Origin: Candidatus Eisenbacteria bacterium
GTDB lineage: Bacteria; Eisenbacteria; RBG-16-71-46; JAFGJU01
Assembly (NCBI GenBank): GCA_026388185.1
Contig: JAPLKG010000011.1
Coordinates: 124,001-188,000, forward strand
DNA length: 64,000 nt
Reading direction: 5' to 3'
Below the pieces are notes generated by a model. The model saw only the letters and a list, made by a program, of their open reading frames with translations. It was not told where the DNA came from and searched no databases. Numbering within the stretch: position 1 is the stretch's first letter; each line of letters starts with the position of its first letter. Positions 16,856 to 25,595 of this stretch are shown piece after piece. The position numbers and the translations under genes were made by a program.

Positions 16856-17080
16856 GCGGGACACAGGCGCGGCTCTGATTCGGAGGTCTGCCAGTGCGAG
16901 TGACTCTGGCCTCTAACGCCATGCAGCGTCTCTTGCTACAAGAATTCCTTTATCGATGCCGCGACGTACTGAACCTGCGAATCGTCGAGCTCCGGATACA
17001 TGGGCAGGGACAGAACTTCGTGAGAGGCTTTGGTTGCTTCCGGGAAATCCGTCTCACTGTGCTTGAGATACGCGTATGCC
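16856..17080. repeat. Direct repeat copy 2 (225 bp), partner at 14903-15127
   Basis: This is the copy in its probable native setting: it covers the last 145 bp of the intact aminotransferase and 80 bp downstream. The glycosyltransferase relic is joined directly to its downstream edge at 16855/16856. Confidence 0.93.
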
Positions 17081-18039
17081 TTGAGATTCGGAAGCGCGAT
17101 GGGGTAGTGTATTCCGGTGGCGACGCCCTTTGATTTCAGGTGCTCTTGAAGCTGCTTCCGTCGGCTTCCGTTCACTCTTATCACGTACAGATGATACACT
17201 GCCTTGACATCACGGATCTGAACTGGAGTCACGACGTCTGCGCCTTTCAAAAGCTCGCCATACAGACGCGCATTCTTCCGTCGCTTCTCTGTCCATTCCG
17301 GGAGGTGCCGCAGTTTCACTCCCAGTATCGCGGCCTGTAACCCATCCAATCGACTGTTCACGCCCTCAACCTCGTGGTCGTACTTGTCGACTCTTCCGTG
17401 GTTGGCAAACATTCTGACCTTGAGCGCCAACTCATCGCTGTTAGTAACGATGGCTCCGCCGTCGCCGTAAGCGCCGAGGTTCTTTCCGGGGTAGAAGCTG
17501 AAACACGCCGCGTCACCAAACGATCCGACTTGACGGCCTTTGTAAACAGCAGCGTGCGCCTGTGCAGCGTCCTCAATCACTCTGAGACCGCGCCTTCGGG
17601 CAAGTTCCAGAATCGGATCCATGTCGGCGGGTTGTCCATAAAGGTGAACGGGTATGACGGCCTTCGTTCTTGGTGTGATCTTTTGCTCGATTTTGCCTGT
17701 GTCAATGTTGTATGTCTTAGGATCGGCGTCGACGAAGACAACCCTGGCACCGGCCTGCGTGACGGCCTCCGACGTCGCGATGAAGGTGTTTGCCGCAGTG
17801 ATGACTTCGTCTCCTTCACCGATGCCCAGAGCCTTGAGGGTGATGAAGAGAGCGTCCGTGCCGCTTCCTACTCCGATGCAGTGTCGGACGCCGCACGACT
17901 GTGCGAAGGCCTTCTCAAAGGACTTGACGTAAGGTCCTCCGACGAACGCAGATTTCAAAATTACCTCGGCCATGACGCCGTCAATCTCGTTCTTTATGCT
18001 TCCGTATTGTGCCTGAAGATCAACCAGTGGAATGTTCAT
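16936..18039 (-). CDS. DegT/DnrJ/EryC1 family sugar aminotransferase
   Basis: A 367-residue PLP enzyme that should convert a nucleotide keto-sugar to an amino-sugar. Visible marks are GSGTDALFITLKALG (phosphate-binding turn), EDAAQAHAA with the PLP-pairing Asp, and CFSFYPGKNLGAYGDGG with the Schiff-base Lys. The ATG at 18039 is preferred over an upstream in-frame start because AAGGAG lies nine bases before it and the family begins MNIPLVDLQAQ. The C-terminal end lies in a 225-bp direct repeat. Product likely a 3- or 4-amino sugar for surface glycan; the isomer cannot be told. Confidence 0.93.
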   Translation of the reverse strand: MNIPLVDLQAQYGSIKNEIDGVMAEVILKSAFVGGPYVKSFEKAFAQSCGVRHCIGVGSGTDALFITLKALGIGEGDEVITAANTFIATSEAVTQAGARVVFVDADPKTYNIDTGKIEQKITPRTKAVIPVHLYGQPADMDPILELARRRGLRVIEDAAQAHAAVYKGRQVGSFGDAACFSFYPGKNLGAYGDGGAIVTNSDELALKVRMFANHGRVDKYDHEVEGVNSRLDGLQAAILGVKLRHLPEWTEKRRKNARLYGELLKGADVVTPVQIRDVKAVYHLYVIRVNGSRRKQLQEHLKSKGVATGIHYPIALPNLKAYAYLKHSETDFPEATKASHEVLSLPMYPELDDSQVQYVAASIKEFL

Positions 18040-18409
18040 GCGGATTCTCCTTGGGCTACAATGTGACCTTTTCTGCCCCATTCTACGAGACCCTCTCTCA
18101 TGTAACAAGCTGCTTTCTGCATGGACATTGTGATGCCCGGCCAGGCATCGTAACCTTGTAACAGATCCTTTCTGTGTTGCTTTCGTGGTTGGCTACTTCG
18201 TTGAGAACTTGGGGTCGTGACGCGAAAGGAACTTCTTGTAGGTGGTCTGCTCCTTCTTGTGTGCTTTGGACTCGTGAAGATACTTGTTCCTGACCGAGGA
18301 TTGCCCTTGACAACGAACGCAATGGTGGGTTTCCTTACGTCCTAGACAAAGCTCATGTTTCTTTCCATCCGCGGTAGTCAGGAAGGGCGAAGTTTTGAGC
18401 AGGCTCAGG
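18040..18409. other. Divergent intergenic region, 370 bp
   Basis: This lies between the aminotransferase (minus) and the membrane glycosyltransferase (plus). A minus-strand reading at 18193-18370 contains HCVRCQGQS and a Lys-rich tail that might be a degraded protein end, but I cannot assign it. TTGACA at 18308 has no good -10 at the right distance. Confidence 0.35.
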
Positions 18410-19891
18410 ATGAACAGAAACTTCTCAACGGTCGTTTCTCTGATAGTGGTCACTTGTCTTACTAGACTCCCCTTTGCTGCCAAGTGTCTATGCACACACG
18501 ACTCCGTGAATTTCGCGCTTGGCATCAAGGAGTTCAACCTTGAGAAACACCAGCCACATCCCCCAGGTTACATCTTGTACGTCGGCTTGGGTAAGCTCCT
18601 ACACCTCTTCGTCAGAGATCCAAACAAGGATCTCATAGCCCTGAGCATAGTGTTTAGCTGTGGGGCAGTTGTTCTGATCTATATGCTCGGGAAAGAAATG
18701 CTCAACTATCGATGCGGGGTGGTCTCAGCACTCTTTCTTATTAGCAGTCCGCTTTTTTGGGCGCATGGCGCATTGCCTGTTTCCTATGCAGCTGATGCCT
18801 TCGGGTCGCTCTTGATAGCGTACACAGGGTACCGCACCATGAAAGGCAACAGGGAATACGCTCTCGCAACGAGCCTGGCCTTAGGTCTCGCGGGCGGAAT
18901 AAGACAGAGTCTACTCCTCTACTTTGTCCCAATGTGGATGGCAGTTGTGATTTCGCTCAGATCATTGAAGGAGGCGGCAAAACAGGCTCTTGTGCTGGCT
19001 GCGGCATGTCTGTCTTGGCTTGTTCCACTCGTACTTCTGAGCGGTGGACCGAAGGCGTACTTGGAGATATCGCAACGACTCTACAAGGGCAGCGTTCTTG
19101 CGCATTTCGGAAACCTCAAGACGATGGCCTATGCCTCTTGCAGTTCTTTATGGGGGCTCGGCTTCGCCGTGATTGCATTGATTTGGAGCATACACGCAGC
19201 GAGAAGGATTCGAAGCGGACTTCGAAAAGAGCTAGTCACCTTTTACGTCGTGTGTTGGGGCGGCCCCATCTTGTTTTCCTACCTTCTCTTCATGGGAAAC
19301 TCAGGATACGCTTTGGCATTCACCCCATGCTTTACTCTTCTTTCCAGCCTATTTGTCTATGAACGGGGCGGCAGAAGCAGGCACGTTCTCGTGGGTAGCA
19401 TCGTACTGGCCAACTGTCTGCTGTTCTTGTTGGTTTCGCCCCTGCCGGTGGGAGGACGGGTTGTGGGTATCAAGATGGACAGGTACAGGAATTTTGCGAA
19501 TTTCTGGGCATTGGACTATTCCCGTGACGGGATCAAGAGGCAAGGACGGGCAGGAGAGGTCCTGGACTCGGTTAAGCGCGGTTTTTCTCCCGATACTACC
19601 GCGATTGCTGTCGGCGATCCCGGCACCTTTGAGCCCTGGATTCCGTTGAGAGTGGTGCAGTACTATCTTCCGGGCTTTCCGATCGTTGCGATTACAGGAA
19701 ATCGTCAGGTGGTCAGGTTGCGCTCGAACACTAGCACAGTTGTCTGGCTAATCCATGAGCGCGATCTTCGAAAGTACAATAACGCAGGCTTGCATGCGAG
19801 ACTCTTGGGCAAGGGACAAGTCGTCTACTTCTCGCGTGTTCGAGACAGACTGAGTTTCGGACTCTCGGAATTCTACAGGGGTAGTGACTAA
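18410..19891 (+). CDS. Polytopic membrane glycosyltransferase-like protein (GT-C type)
   Basis: About 493 residues with roughly ten to eleven hydrophobic helices. Residues about 28-60 hold HDSVNFALGIKEFNL and HPPGYILYVGLGKLL, the acidic first loop and P-P-G-Y pattern of predicted GT39-like transferases that use polyprenyl-phosphate sugars. Start uncertain: TTG at 18395 or ATG at 18410, neither with a strong ribosome site; the ATG is used here. It is a single gene, divergent from the aminotransferase. Confidence 0.75.
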   Translation: MNRNFSTVVSLIVVTCLTRLPFAAKCLCTHDSVNFALGIKEFNLEKHQPHPPGYILYVGLGKLLHLFVRDPNKDLIALSIVFSCGAVVLIYMLGKEMLNYRCGVVSALFLISSPLFWAHGALPVSYAADAFGSLLIAYTGYRTMKGNREYALATSLALGLAGGIRQSLLLYFVPMWMAVVISLRSLKEAAKQALVLAAACLSWLVPLVLLSGGPKAYLEISQRLYKGSVLAHFGNLKTMAYASCSSLWGLGFAVIALIWSIHAARRIRSGLRKELVTFYVVCWGGPILFSYLLFMGNSGYALAFTPCFTLLSSLFVYERGGRSRHVLVGSIVLANCLLFLLVSPLPVGGRVVGIKMDRYRNFANFWALDYSRDGIKRQGRAGEVLDSVKRGFSPDTTAIAVGDPGTFEPWIPLRVVQYYLPGFPIVAITGNRQVVRLRSNTSTVVWLIHERDLRKYNNAGLHARLLGKGQVVYFSRVRDRLSFGLSEFYRGSD

Positions 19892-19981
19892 TATGGTCGC
19901 GGTGTCCACAACACCATGTGGTGAGACGGCCTCCACGTGCTCGGTATGTCCGGGCCCGCCGATCTCAATTGGAAGCAGACT

Positions 19982-20090
19982 CTACCTCAGAATGAAGATC
20001 TTCCTGGTCTCGTGGAGTGCAGCTATCTCTAGGCGGTGGAAGTATACCCCGTGTGAGACCTCTTGGCGATTTGCGGACAAACAAAACCGA
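19982..20090 (-). pseudogene. Relic of a FlgD-like C-terminal sorting domain
   Basis: Minus-strand translation ends VSHGVYFHRLEIA then ETRKIFILR and a stop. This is the standard ending of the FlgD-like tails (compare VSSGVFFYRLEAPG and KKLVVLQ in the protein at 2251). The preceding residues do not keep the W-D-G pattern, and the ORF has no secreted-protein body, so it looks like the last about 35 codons of a lost gene. Confidence 0.5.
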
Positions 20091-20298
20091 CGTTGACACG
20101 CCATGCAAGCTCCGCTGTCGGATGGACTGTATGAGGAAAACATGAGCCTGAATGGCTCGGTCGAGTCGCTTGCTACAAAGTTGCACCCATCACCTACCAA
20201 TGAGTCCACCAGATGCCAGGACGTGTCTGGCAAACTGAAAAAGATCTGAGTGTATGCGCCTGAATTGGCCGGAATGAAGGCGTGCTTCTCCTGATATA
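20091..20298. other. Intergenic stretch with no gene seen
   Basis: Together with the relic at 19982-20090 this makes a 407-bp gap between two genes facing each other. No intact ORF, repeat or terminator was recognised. Confidence 0.4.
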
Positions 20299-21255
20299 TT
20301 AGGCACCTAACGGACGTGTTTGGAGACAGGGCCTTGGCCCAAGAAGAGGCATGGAGCCCTTTTTCTTTACCACGTAACAGAGCATGTGCCCCGTGACTGA
20401 GACCGGGATCAATCTTGTTAACAGCCTTCCAAGAAAAGTAAGGCTCATATTACCCCGCTTTGCATCCCATGTTCCTGCAATCCTGCCAAAACTGCCTAAG
20501 ATTCCTTCGTCCAGAAACGCAATGAATTCTTTCTGAACTTCAAAGCCTGAATCATTCAGAAAGACCCGCATTTGAACTTTAGTCAGCTCGTATTCGTAGA
20601 AAAACCAACCCTTGGGACCGTAAACCAACCGTGGGTGCCATTTCTTCACGGCGCTCTTCCTTGCATCGCGAACGCTTATACCAGCATATGGTTTGCCAAA
20701 CAGTCGTCGTATCACATTGTTATATCTAGATCTCTGAAGAAACCGCATTGTTCGACGCAACACTCCCCCATATGGTACGGTTATGACTGCAACTCCATCG
20801 TCGCGTAGGACACGGTTGAACTCGCGCAACGCCTGGATAGGTCCTTCGAGAGCATGCTCAATCGACCCCAGTGCAATAACCCCACCATAGGTCTTGCTTT
20901 CTAAAGGAATGGAGCGCATGTCACACGCAAAAAAACGGCACTCGGGCACTTCTTTGCGCGCTCGGCTACACAGAGCCTCACTCCAGTCGATGCCGTCACT
21001 TCGTATGCCGTGGTTGCGAAACCAAGCATTCCAGCGACCGCTACCGCATCCTGCCTCCAGCACAGGTTGATGCTCTCTGAACAGCTCAAGGAACAAGTGC
21101 GCTAACTCATAGGAATCGCAGTCTTCTATCTGTTTCAGCAGAGTCTCGGAAAGGAACCCTTTCTCAAAATCATCAGCAATATCTTTGTGGATCATGTTCG
21201 CTTCCATCCAAGCACAGGAGGAATTGCGTCCTAACCACGAGGACTCCCTATTCAC
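20299..21255 (-). CDS. SAM-dependent methyltransferase (type 11)
   Basis: A class I methyltransferase of up to 318 residues. Motif I is VLEAGCGSGRWNAWF, motif II region GIDWSEAL, followed by FFACDMRSIPL and GVIALGSIEHAL. A hydrophobic helix close to the end may bind membrane. Three starts are possible: GTG at 21255, which overlaps the stop of the upstream GT4 gene by 8 bp, or ATG at 21207 or 21195, after which homology begins. It is in one operon with the GT4 gene, so a glycan or lipid-linked sugar is the likely acceptor. Confidence 0.85.
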   Translation of the reverse strand: MNRESSWLGRNSSCAWMEANMIHKDIADDFEKGFLSETLLKQIEDCDSYELAHLFLELFREHQPVLEAGCGSGRWNAWFRNHGIRSDGIDWSEALCSRARKEVPECRFFACDMRSIPLESKTYGGVIALGSIEHALEGPIQALREFNRVLRDDGVAVITVPYGGVLRRTMRFLQRSRYNNVIRRLFGKPYAGISVRDARKSAVKKWHPRLVYGPKGWFFYEYELTKVQMRVFLNDSGFEVQKEFIAFLDEGILGSFGRIAGTWDAKRGNMSLTFLGRLLTRLIPVSVTGHMLCYVVKKKGSMPLLGPRPCLQTRPLGA

Positions 21256-22411
21256 ACAAGTCGAGATAGAGTCGCTCGATTCTCGCTGTCCAAGTATCCA
21301 AGTCGTAGTTTTGTTCTATCCGTCTTCTGCCTAGTCTTCCCATCTCTGTCGCTCTCTCCCTATTGTCATAGAGCCATATTATCCTTTCTGCGAGTTGCTG
21401 ACAGTCGCGCGGAGGTACAAGGAAGCCTACCCCTTCCTTGACTATATCGTTACATCCCCAGACGTCTGTAGCAACTACTGGTTTTTCAAGGGCCATGGCT
21501 TCGAGTAGCACGTAGGGAAAGCCTTCGTGATGCGTGGAGAGAACAAACACGTCTGAAATGCTGACGATTTTTTCCACATCTCGTCTCACGCCCGGAAAGA
21601 TCACCTGTTGCTGTATTCCCAAGGTTCGCGCAAGTCTCTCGATGCCTTCTCTAGTAGGGCCGTCTCCTACTAGCAAGAAGGTGCTATCCTTTCTGCATTG
21701 AATGACCTCTCTTGCTGCCTTCAAGAGAGTCGCGTGGTCCTTTTGCGGTCTGAAATTTGCCACACTACAGACTACAAAAGAACGCTCAGTTACACCAACT
21801 TGTTGGCGTATCTCTTCCAGCGCTGGAAGTTCCACACTGTCTTTTCTGAATCGCTCAAGGGAAATTCCATTTGGCACGAGGGACACTTTTTTGGAGATAT
21901 GGGCTAGCCAACTGTACAGTTCCGTGGAAATGGCCACGTGTCGATCTACCCAGTGACCTGCCAGACCGTAGAAGGTGTCTCTGAATAGTCTCTTGACGAT
22001 ATTGCCGCGTCTGTGAACCTTTGTAGCGGGAAGGTTGTGCCAGTGCCATACAATCCTCAGCTTCCTGTTGAAGAACGCTCTAAGCAGCACCGCAAAAATC
22101 TTGGAGTCTTTTCCAAAATGACAATGAATTATTCTCACGTTTTCGGAAGCTACAAGCTTGCTCACTCTGAAAAGAAAGAAAATGAAGCGAAGGGGATTCC
22201 TAAGACGAGGCGAAGGAAGATGAAATACGGAAATGTTGCTGCCAGTCAGTGTCTCCTGCCAGTCTCTGTGGGAAGGGAAGACAAGCACGAGTTTAAGGTT
22301 GTCGCTAGCCATCCTGGCGCCCAGGCGTCTCAAGCAATCTATGAATGACCCGGGAAATTCGGTGTCAAAGTCGGTCATGTGTAGTACAGAGAAATCCTGT
22401 CTCTTTCTCAT
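21248..22411 (-). CDS. GT4-family glycosyltransferase
   Basis: A 387-residue GT-B fold retaining glycosyltransferase. The C-terminal donor-binding domain is clear: VPNGISLERF, VCSVANFRPQKDHATLLKA, FLLVGDGPTREGIERLA and the E-x7-E region LEAMALEKPVVATDVWG. The ATG at 22411 follows GGAG at good distance; the longer frame to 22600 has a Cys/Arg-rich, unlikely N-terminus. It reads away from the export genes that begin at 22654. Sugar unknown. Confidence 0.9.
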   Translation of the reverse strand: MRKRQDFSVLHMTDFDTEFPGSFIDCLRRLGARMASDNLKLVLVFPSHRDWQETLTGSNISVFHLPSPRLRNPLRFIFFLFRVSKLVASENVRIIHCHFGKDSKIFAVLLRAFFNRKLRIVWHWHNLPATKVHRRGNIVKRLFRDTFYGLAGHWVDRHVAISTELYSWLAHISKKVSLVPNGISLERFRKDSVELPALEEIRQQVGVTERSFVVCSVANFRPQKDHATLLKAAREVIQCRKDSTFLLVGDGPTREGIERLARTLGIQQQVIFPGVRRDVEKIVSISDVFVLSTHHEGFPYVLLEAMALEKPVVATDVWGCNDIVKEGVGFLVPPRDCQQLAERIIWLYDNRERATEMGRLGRRRIEQNYDLDTWTARIERLYLDLCE

Positions 22412-22563
22412 GGTTGCTCTCCATAGCCTCCTAGAACCTGCAGCTTGGCCACTTCCAGACGAAAATAGTCCCTGCAGGGGCACAGCCTGGACATTGTACC
22501 GCACGACGCACTGAGCGAGCACTCTTTCTTTTCGCATCCACCTCATCGGACGAGAAAAGTAGC

Positions 22564-22593
22564 TTGACACAGCCCGCCTTGGGCCTGTAGCAT
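22564..22593 (+). promoter_or_regulatory. Promoter TTGACA-18-TAGCAT for the polysaccharide operon
   Basis: TTGACA (22564-22569) and TAGCAT (22588-22593) with 18 bp between them. Transcription would start near 22600, giving a leader of about 50 nt before the TTG start of the SLBB protein. It is the only good promoter I see before the long plus-strand gene run. Confidence 0.6.
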
Positions 22594-22653
22594 ACGCCAA
22601 GCGTGGTGCCTTGACGGGTCATCTTGTGGTCGTCTGGAAACAAAGGAGTCAGA

Positions 22654-23229
22654 TTGATTCGCCTTTCTAGCGTTCTAGCGTTCAGACTGTTCGCTTTGAC
22701 TCTATTGATAACTGTGCTCGGGTGTAGTTGCGCGCTGGCTGCCGAACCGGTAGAAGGTCAACGACCGGCAGAAGACCAACAGCCAATAGAAAACCAGCAA
22801 CCGGCAAACAATCAACAAGAGACTCCTAAGACCGACGAATCACGAAGGTCCCAGTACTACCTTAACTTGGGTACAGAAGACGCACTGCAATTCTACGTGC
22901 ACGTATGGGGGCAAGTAGGTAAGCCTGGTCTTTACCTGGTCGCAGATGGGACCGACCTTGTTGGTCTCCTCTCGCTGGCGGGAGGACCGACAGAGGATGC
23001 AAACCTGACAGAGATCAAGCTCGTCCGGACAGGGGCCGGAGGAAAAGGGGCGATCGCCGTCGATTTGAAGCGTTACACCGGCTCCGGCGATTGGTCGCGC
23101 ATTCCCGTCCTCGAGCCAGGAGATACAGTCGTTGTGCCAGCGACGTTCTGGCACAAGGTTATGAGATTTGGCTCGATATTGTCTGTTACTGCGTTGCTTG
23201 CCAATGTAATAGTCTATGCAACGAGGTAG
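22654..23229 (+). CDS. Minimal SLBB-domain polysaccharide export protein
   Basis: A 191-residue exported protein. A signal sequence with a possible lipobox (VLGC) is followed by four hexapeptide-like repeats (EGQRPA, EDQQPI, ENQQPA, NNQQET). One SLBB domain then covers about 80-160 (VHVWGQVGKPGLY, LLSLAGGPTEDANL, PGDTVVVP), and a hydrophobic C-terminal helix ends the protein. SLBB domains build the periplasmic rings of Wza-type export channels, and the C-terminal helix of Wza spans the outer membrane. The usual polysaccharide-export (PES) domain is absent, so it may work with another channel protein. The start is TTG with AAGGAG five bases before; upstream starts lack a ribosome site. Confidence 0.8.
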   Translation: MIRLSSVLAFRLFALTLLITVLGCSCALAAEPVEGQRPAEDQQPIENQQPANNQQETPKTDESRRSQYYLNLGTEDALQFYVHVWGQVGKPGLYLVADGTDLVGLLSLAGGPTEDANLTEIKLVRTGAGGKGAIAVDLKRYTGSGDWSRIPVLEPGDTVVVPATFWHKVMRFGSILSVTALLANVIVYATR

Positions 23230-23255
23230 ATCCATCTGTAGTAGAGGCCATAGTG

Positions 23256-25520
23256 ATGCAGTCCAATAATTCGGAAAAGAGAGAACCTGCCTTCAGTGAT
23301 TACCTGCGTGTTCTTCTGAGGAACCGCCTTCTGATCGTTGGAGTCCTCCTTGTCACAGTGGGCGTGACTGCCGTGTTTACATTCACTACCAGGAAAGTAT
23401 ATCAGGCCCAAAGCACAATCATGGTGGAGGTGGAAGGCCGTGCGGGAGGAGTAGAGTCTGTCTTTGGTGTTCCGAGCTTCATGCAGTTGGGTATCACGAA
23501 CGAGATGCTCTTGAGCAATCAGGTTGAGATTTTGAGAAGCAGAATGGTAGCGGAGAGAGTCATTGCCAATCTACGAGCTCGCCCTGACGCAGACAGATTA
23601 GGAATACTCGGCTCGAAGGCCCACCCGGCGCCAACGGCGGATCTCTTGGAGGAATTGGTCGCATCGACAGAAATCTCTCCTATTGAGAACACCAACATCA
23701 TACGGATAGGAGCTAAGGCAGGCAGTCCGCATGAGGCCAGTGTGATTGCCAACACGATCGCTGACGCCTACCTCGAACTCAACCGTTACCGCGCCAGGGG
23801 AGAAGTTGCTGAGGTTAAGAGCTTCCTAGAGGAGCAGTCGACCCTTGTGAGGGAGCGTTTGTCGAAGGCTGAGGAGGCTCTCAAGAGTTTCCAGGAACGT
23901 GAGAAAGTGGCAAGCCTTTCTGATGAGACCGAAGCTGCTGTTAAGAAACTGGCGGAATTTGAGGCACTGAGAGGGCAGGCGCAAGTAGATCTTGAGGCGG
24001 CCGAACGTCGGCTCTCGTTCCTTGAGACTCAACTGTCTGCTCAGAAGACGTCACTCGTGGAGGACATAGGGAGAGTTTCCGCCCCAGTTGTGACCGAGCT
24101 ACGCAATACGCTGGCGAACCTAGAGGGAATCAGGACGCGCTATCTGGCGCAGGGATACACTGACAATCATGAGAAGATGCAGGAAATCAATCGAAGGATA
24201 GAGGAAACCAAGAGTCAACTCGTAGACCGAACGAAGGACGCTCTGTCCAAGGAGATAAACCTACAGGATCCGTTTTCTTACTCTCAGCAACTGGTTGAGA
24301 AGATACTTGGTCTTGAGGTTGAAGTCAGGACGCTTCGCGCACGTGTGGAAGGATTTGATGGGATCATTCGCGACTACAACGGTGAGCTTGAAATGCTTCC
24401 TGGCAAGGCTCTGATGCTCGCACGACTGGAGCGAGACAAGCAGGCGAACGAGCAGATTCTCGTCATGCTTATGGGCAAGTACGAGGAAGCTCGAATCAAA
24501 GAGGCGGGTCAGTTAGGGAGTGCTTCCGTCATTGACGTTGCGCAAGCGCCACGAGAACCCATTCTTCCTAGGAAGAAACGCAATCTGGTGCTTGGCTTCG
24601 TAGCGGGGCTTCTACTGGGTGTCATAGGCGCCTTCTCCGTTGAGCGCTTCCGGGACAGGATCGAAGATGCATCTGACATTGAGCTATTGGGCGACGGGAT
24701 TCCTCTACTGGCATCTATTCCCAGCATGATAGATGGGCACAGAAGGCAGGGATTATTTCGCGCTAGAATTGGTCGTGTAGGAGTGACCAAGGTTTGCAGC
24801 GGCGGGGAAGACAGTAGAGTACTCTTGGCGGAGATGGATCCGCGCTCCCCGGCCTCGGAATCTTACCGCAGTTTGAGGACCAACATACTTTTCTCGCAGG
24901 TGGATGAGCCGCTTCATACCATCGTTGTTACGAGTCCGGGTCCATCAGAGGGCAAGTCCACTGTAGTGGCTAACCTCGCTGTGGTCATGGCGCAGGCCGG
25001 CAACAAGACCGTGGTTGTTGACTCAGATCTCAGGCGGCCGACAGTCGGTGCGTTGTTGGGTGGAGGAACGGGAGGCGGGTTGAGTGACGTCTTAAGCGGA
25101 AAGATGGCACTCGAGGACGTGATAACGCGTACAAGGGTCGACGGGCTATACGTTGTCGGCACCGGTACTCTGCCGCCCAATCCATCTGAAATGCTTGGTT
25201 CGCGCAAGATGAAGCAGGTTATTGGCGAGCTTGCAAAAGATTTTGAATTTGTGCTATTTGATTCGCCGCCGGTGTTGCCGATCTCAGACGCGGCGGCATT
25301 GGGTGCCAGAGTCGATGGGGTGCTATTGGTAGTGAGGTGTGATGTTACGGCGGGGACAGGTTTGTCGCGTGCGTTGTCTGTCATGAACGGAGTGCACGCC
25401 AAGGTAATTGGGATAGTCCTTAATGACCTTGATACTCATCACAGGATTGGCGGCAAGTACTACGACTATGATTATAGATCCTATTCGCAATCTGACGAGG
25501 CCGATTCCAAGAGGAAATGA
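23256..25520 (+). CDS. Wzc-like chain-length regulator/BY-kinase
   Basis: A 754-residue inner-membrane protein that would set polysaccharide chain length and regulate export by tyrosine phosphorylation. Order: N-terminal Wzz domain with a membrane helix at about 25-45; a long periplasmic coiled coil (about 170-420); a second membrane helix preceded by Pro-rich PREPILPRKKRN; and a cytoplasmic kinase. The kinase has Walker A SPGPSEGKST (about 558-567), Walker A' VVVDSDLRRP and Walker B FVLFDSPPV. A Tyr cluster YYDYDYRSY close to the C-terminus is the expected autophosphorylation site. ATG at 23256 or GTG at 23253 can start it. It pairs with the SLBB protein just upstream. Confidence 0.93.
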   Translation: MQSNNSEKREPAFSDYLRVLLRNRLLIVGVLLVTVGVTAVFTFTTRKVYQAQSTIMVEVEGRAGGVESVFGVPSFMQLGITNEMLLSNQVEILRSRMVAERVIANLRARPDADRLGILGSKAHPAPTADLLEELVASTEISPIENTNIIRIGAKAGSPHEASVIANTIADAYLELNRYRARGEVAEVKSFLEEQSTLVRERLSKAEEALKSFQEREKVASLSDETEAAVKKLAEFEALRGQAQVDLEAAERRLSFLETQLSAQKTSLVEDIGRVSAPVVTELRNTLANLEGIRTRYLAQGYTDNHEKMQEINRRIEETKSQLVDRTKDALSKEINLQDPFSYSQQLVEKILGLEVEVRTLRARVEGFDGIIRDYNGELEMLPGKALMLARLERDKQANEQILVMLMGKYEEARIKEAGQLGSASVIDVAQAPREPILPRKKRNLVLGFVAGLLLGVIGAFSVERFRDRIEDASDIELLGDGIPLLASIPSMIDGHRRQGLFRARIGRVGVTKVCSGGEDSRVLLAEMDPRSPASESYRSLRTNILFSQVDEPLHTIVVTSPGPSEGKSTVVANLAVVMAQAGNKTVVVDSDLRRPTVGALLGGGTGGGLSDVLSGKMALEDVITRTRVDGLYVVGTGTLPPNPSEMLGSRKMKQVIGELAKDFEFVLFDSPPVLPISDAAALGARVDGVLLVVRCDVTAGTGLSRALSVMNGVHAKVIGIVLNDLDTHHRIGGKYYDYDYRSYSQSDEADSKRK

Positions 25521-25595
25521 AGGTAAACACCTCAGCTCTGCTCCGCATCGGCCCTCTTCCCGTTATGGCAATTTGACATAACTTCCAGAGAAGAC

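Noticed and set aside
18193-18370. Minus-strand ORF with HCVRCQGQS and Lys-rich end
   Set aside because: Could be a degraded zinc-finger or endonuclease end, but there is no second Cys pair, no ribosome site and no family match that I recognise.
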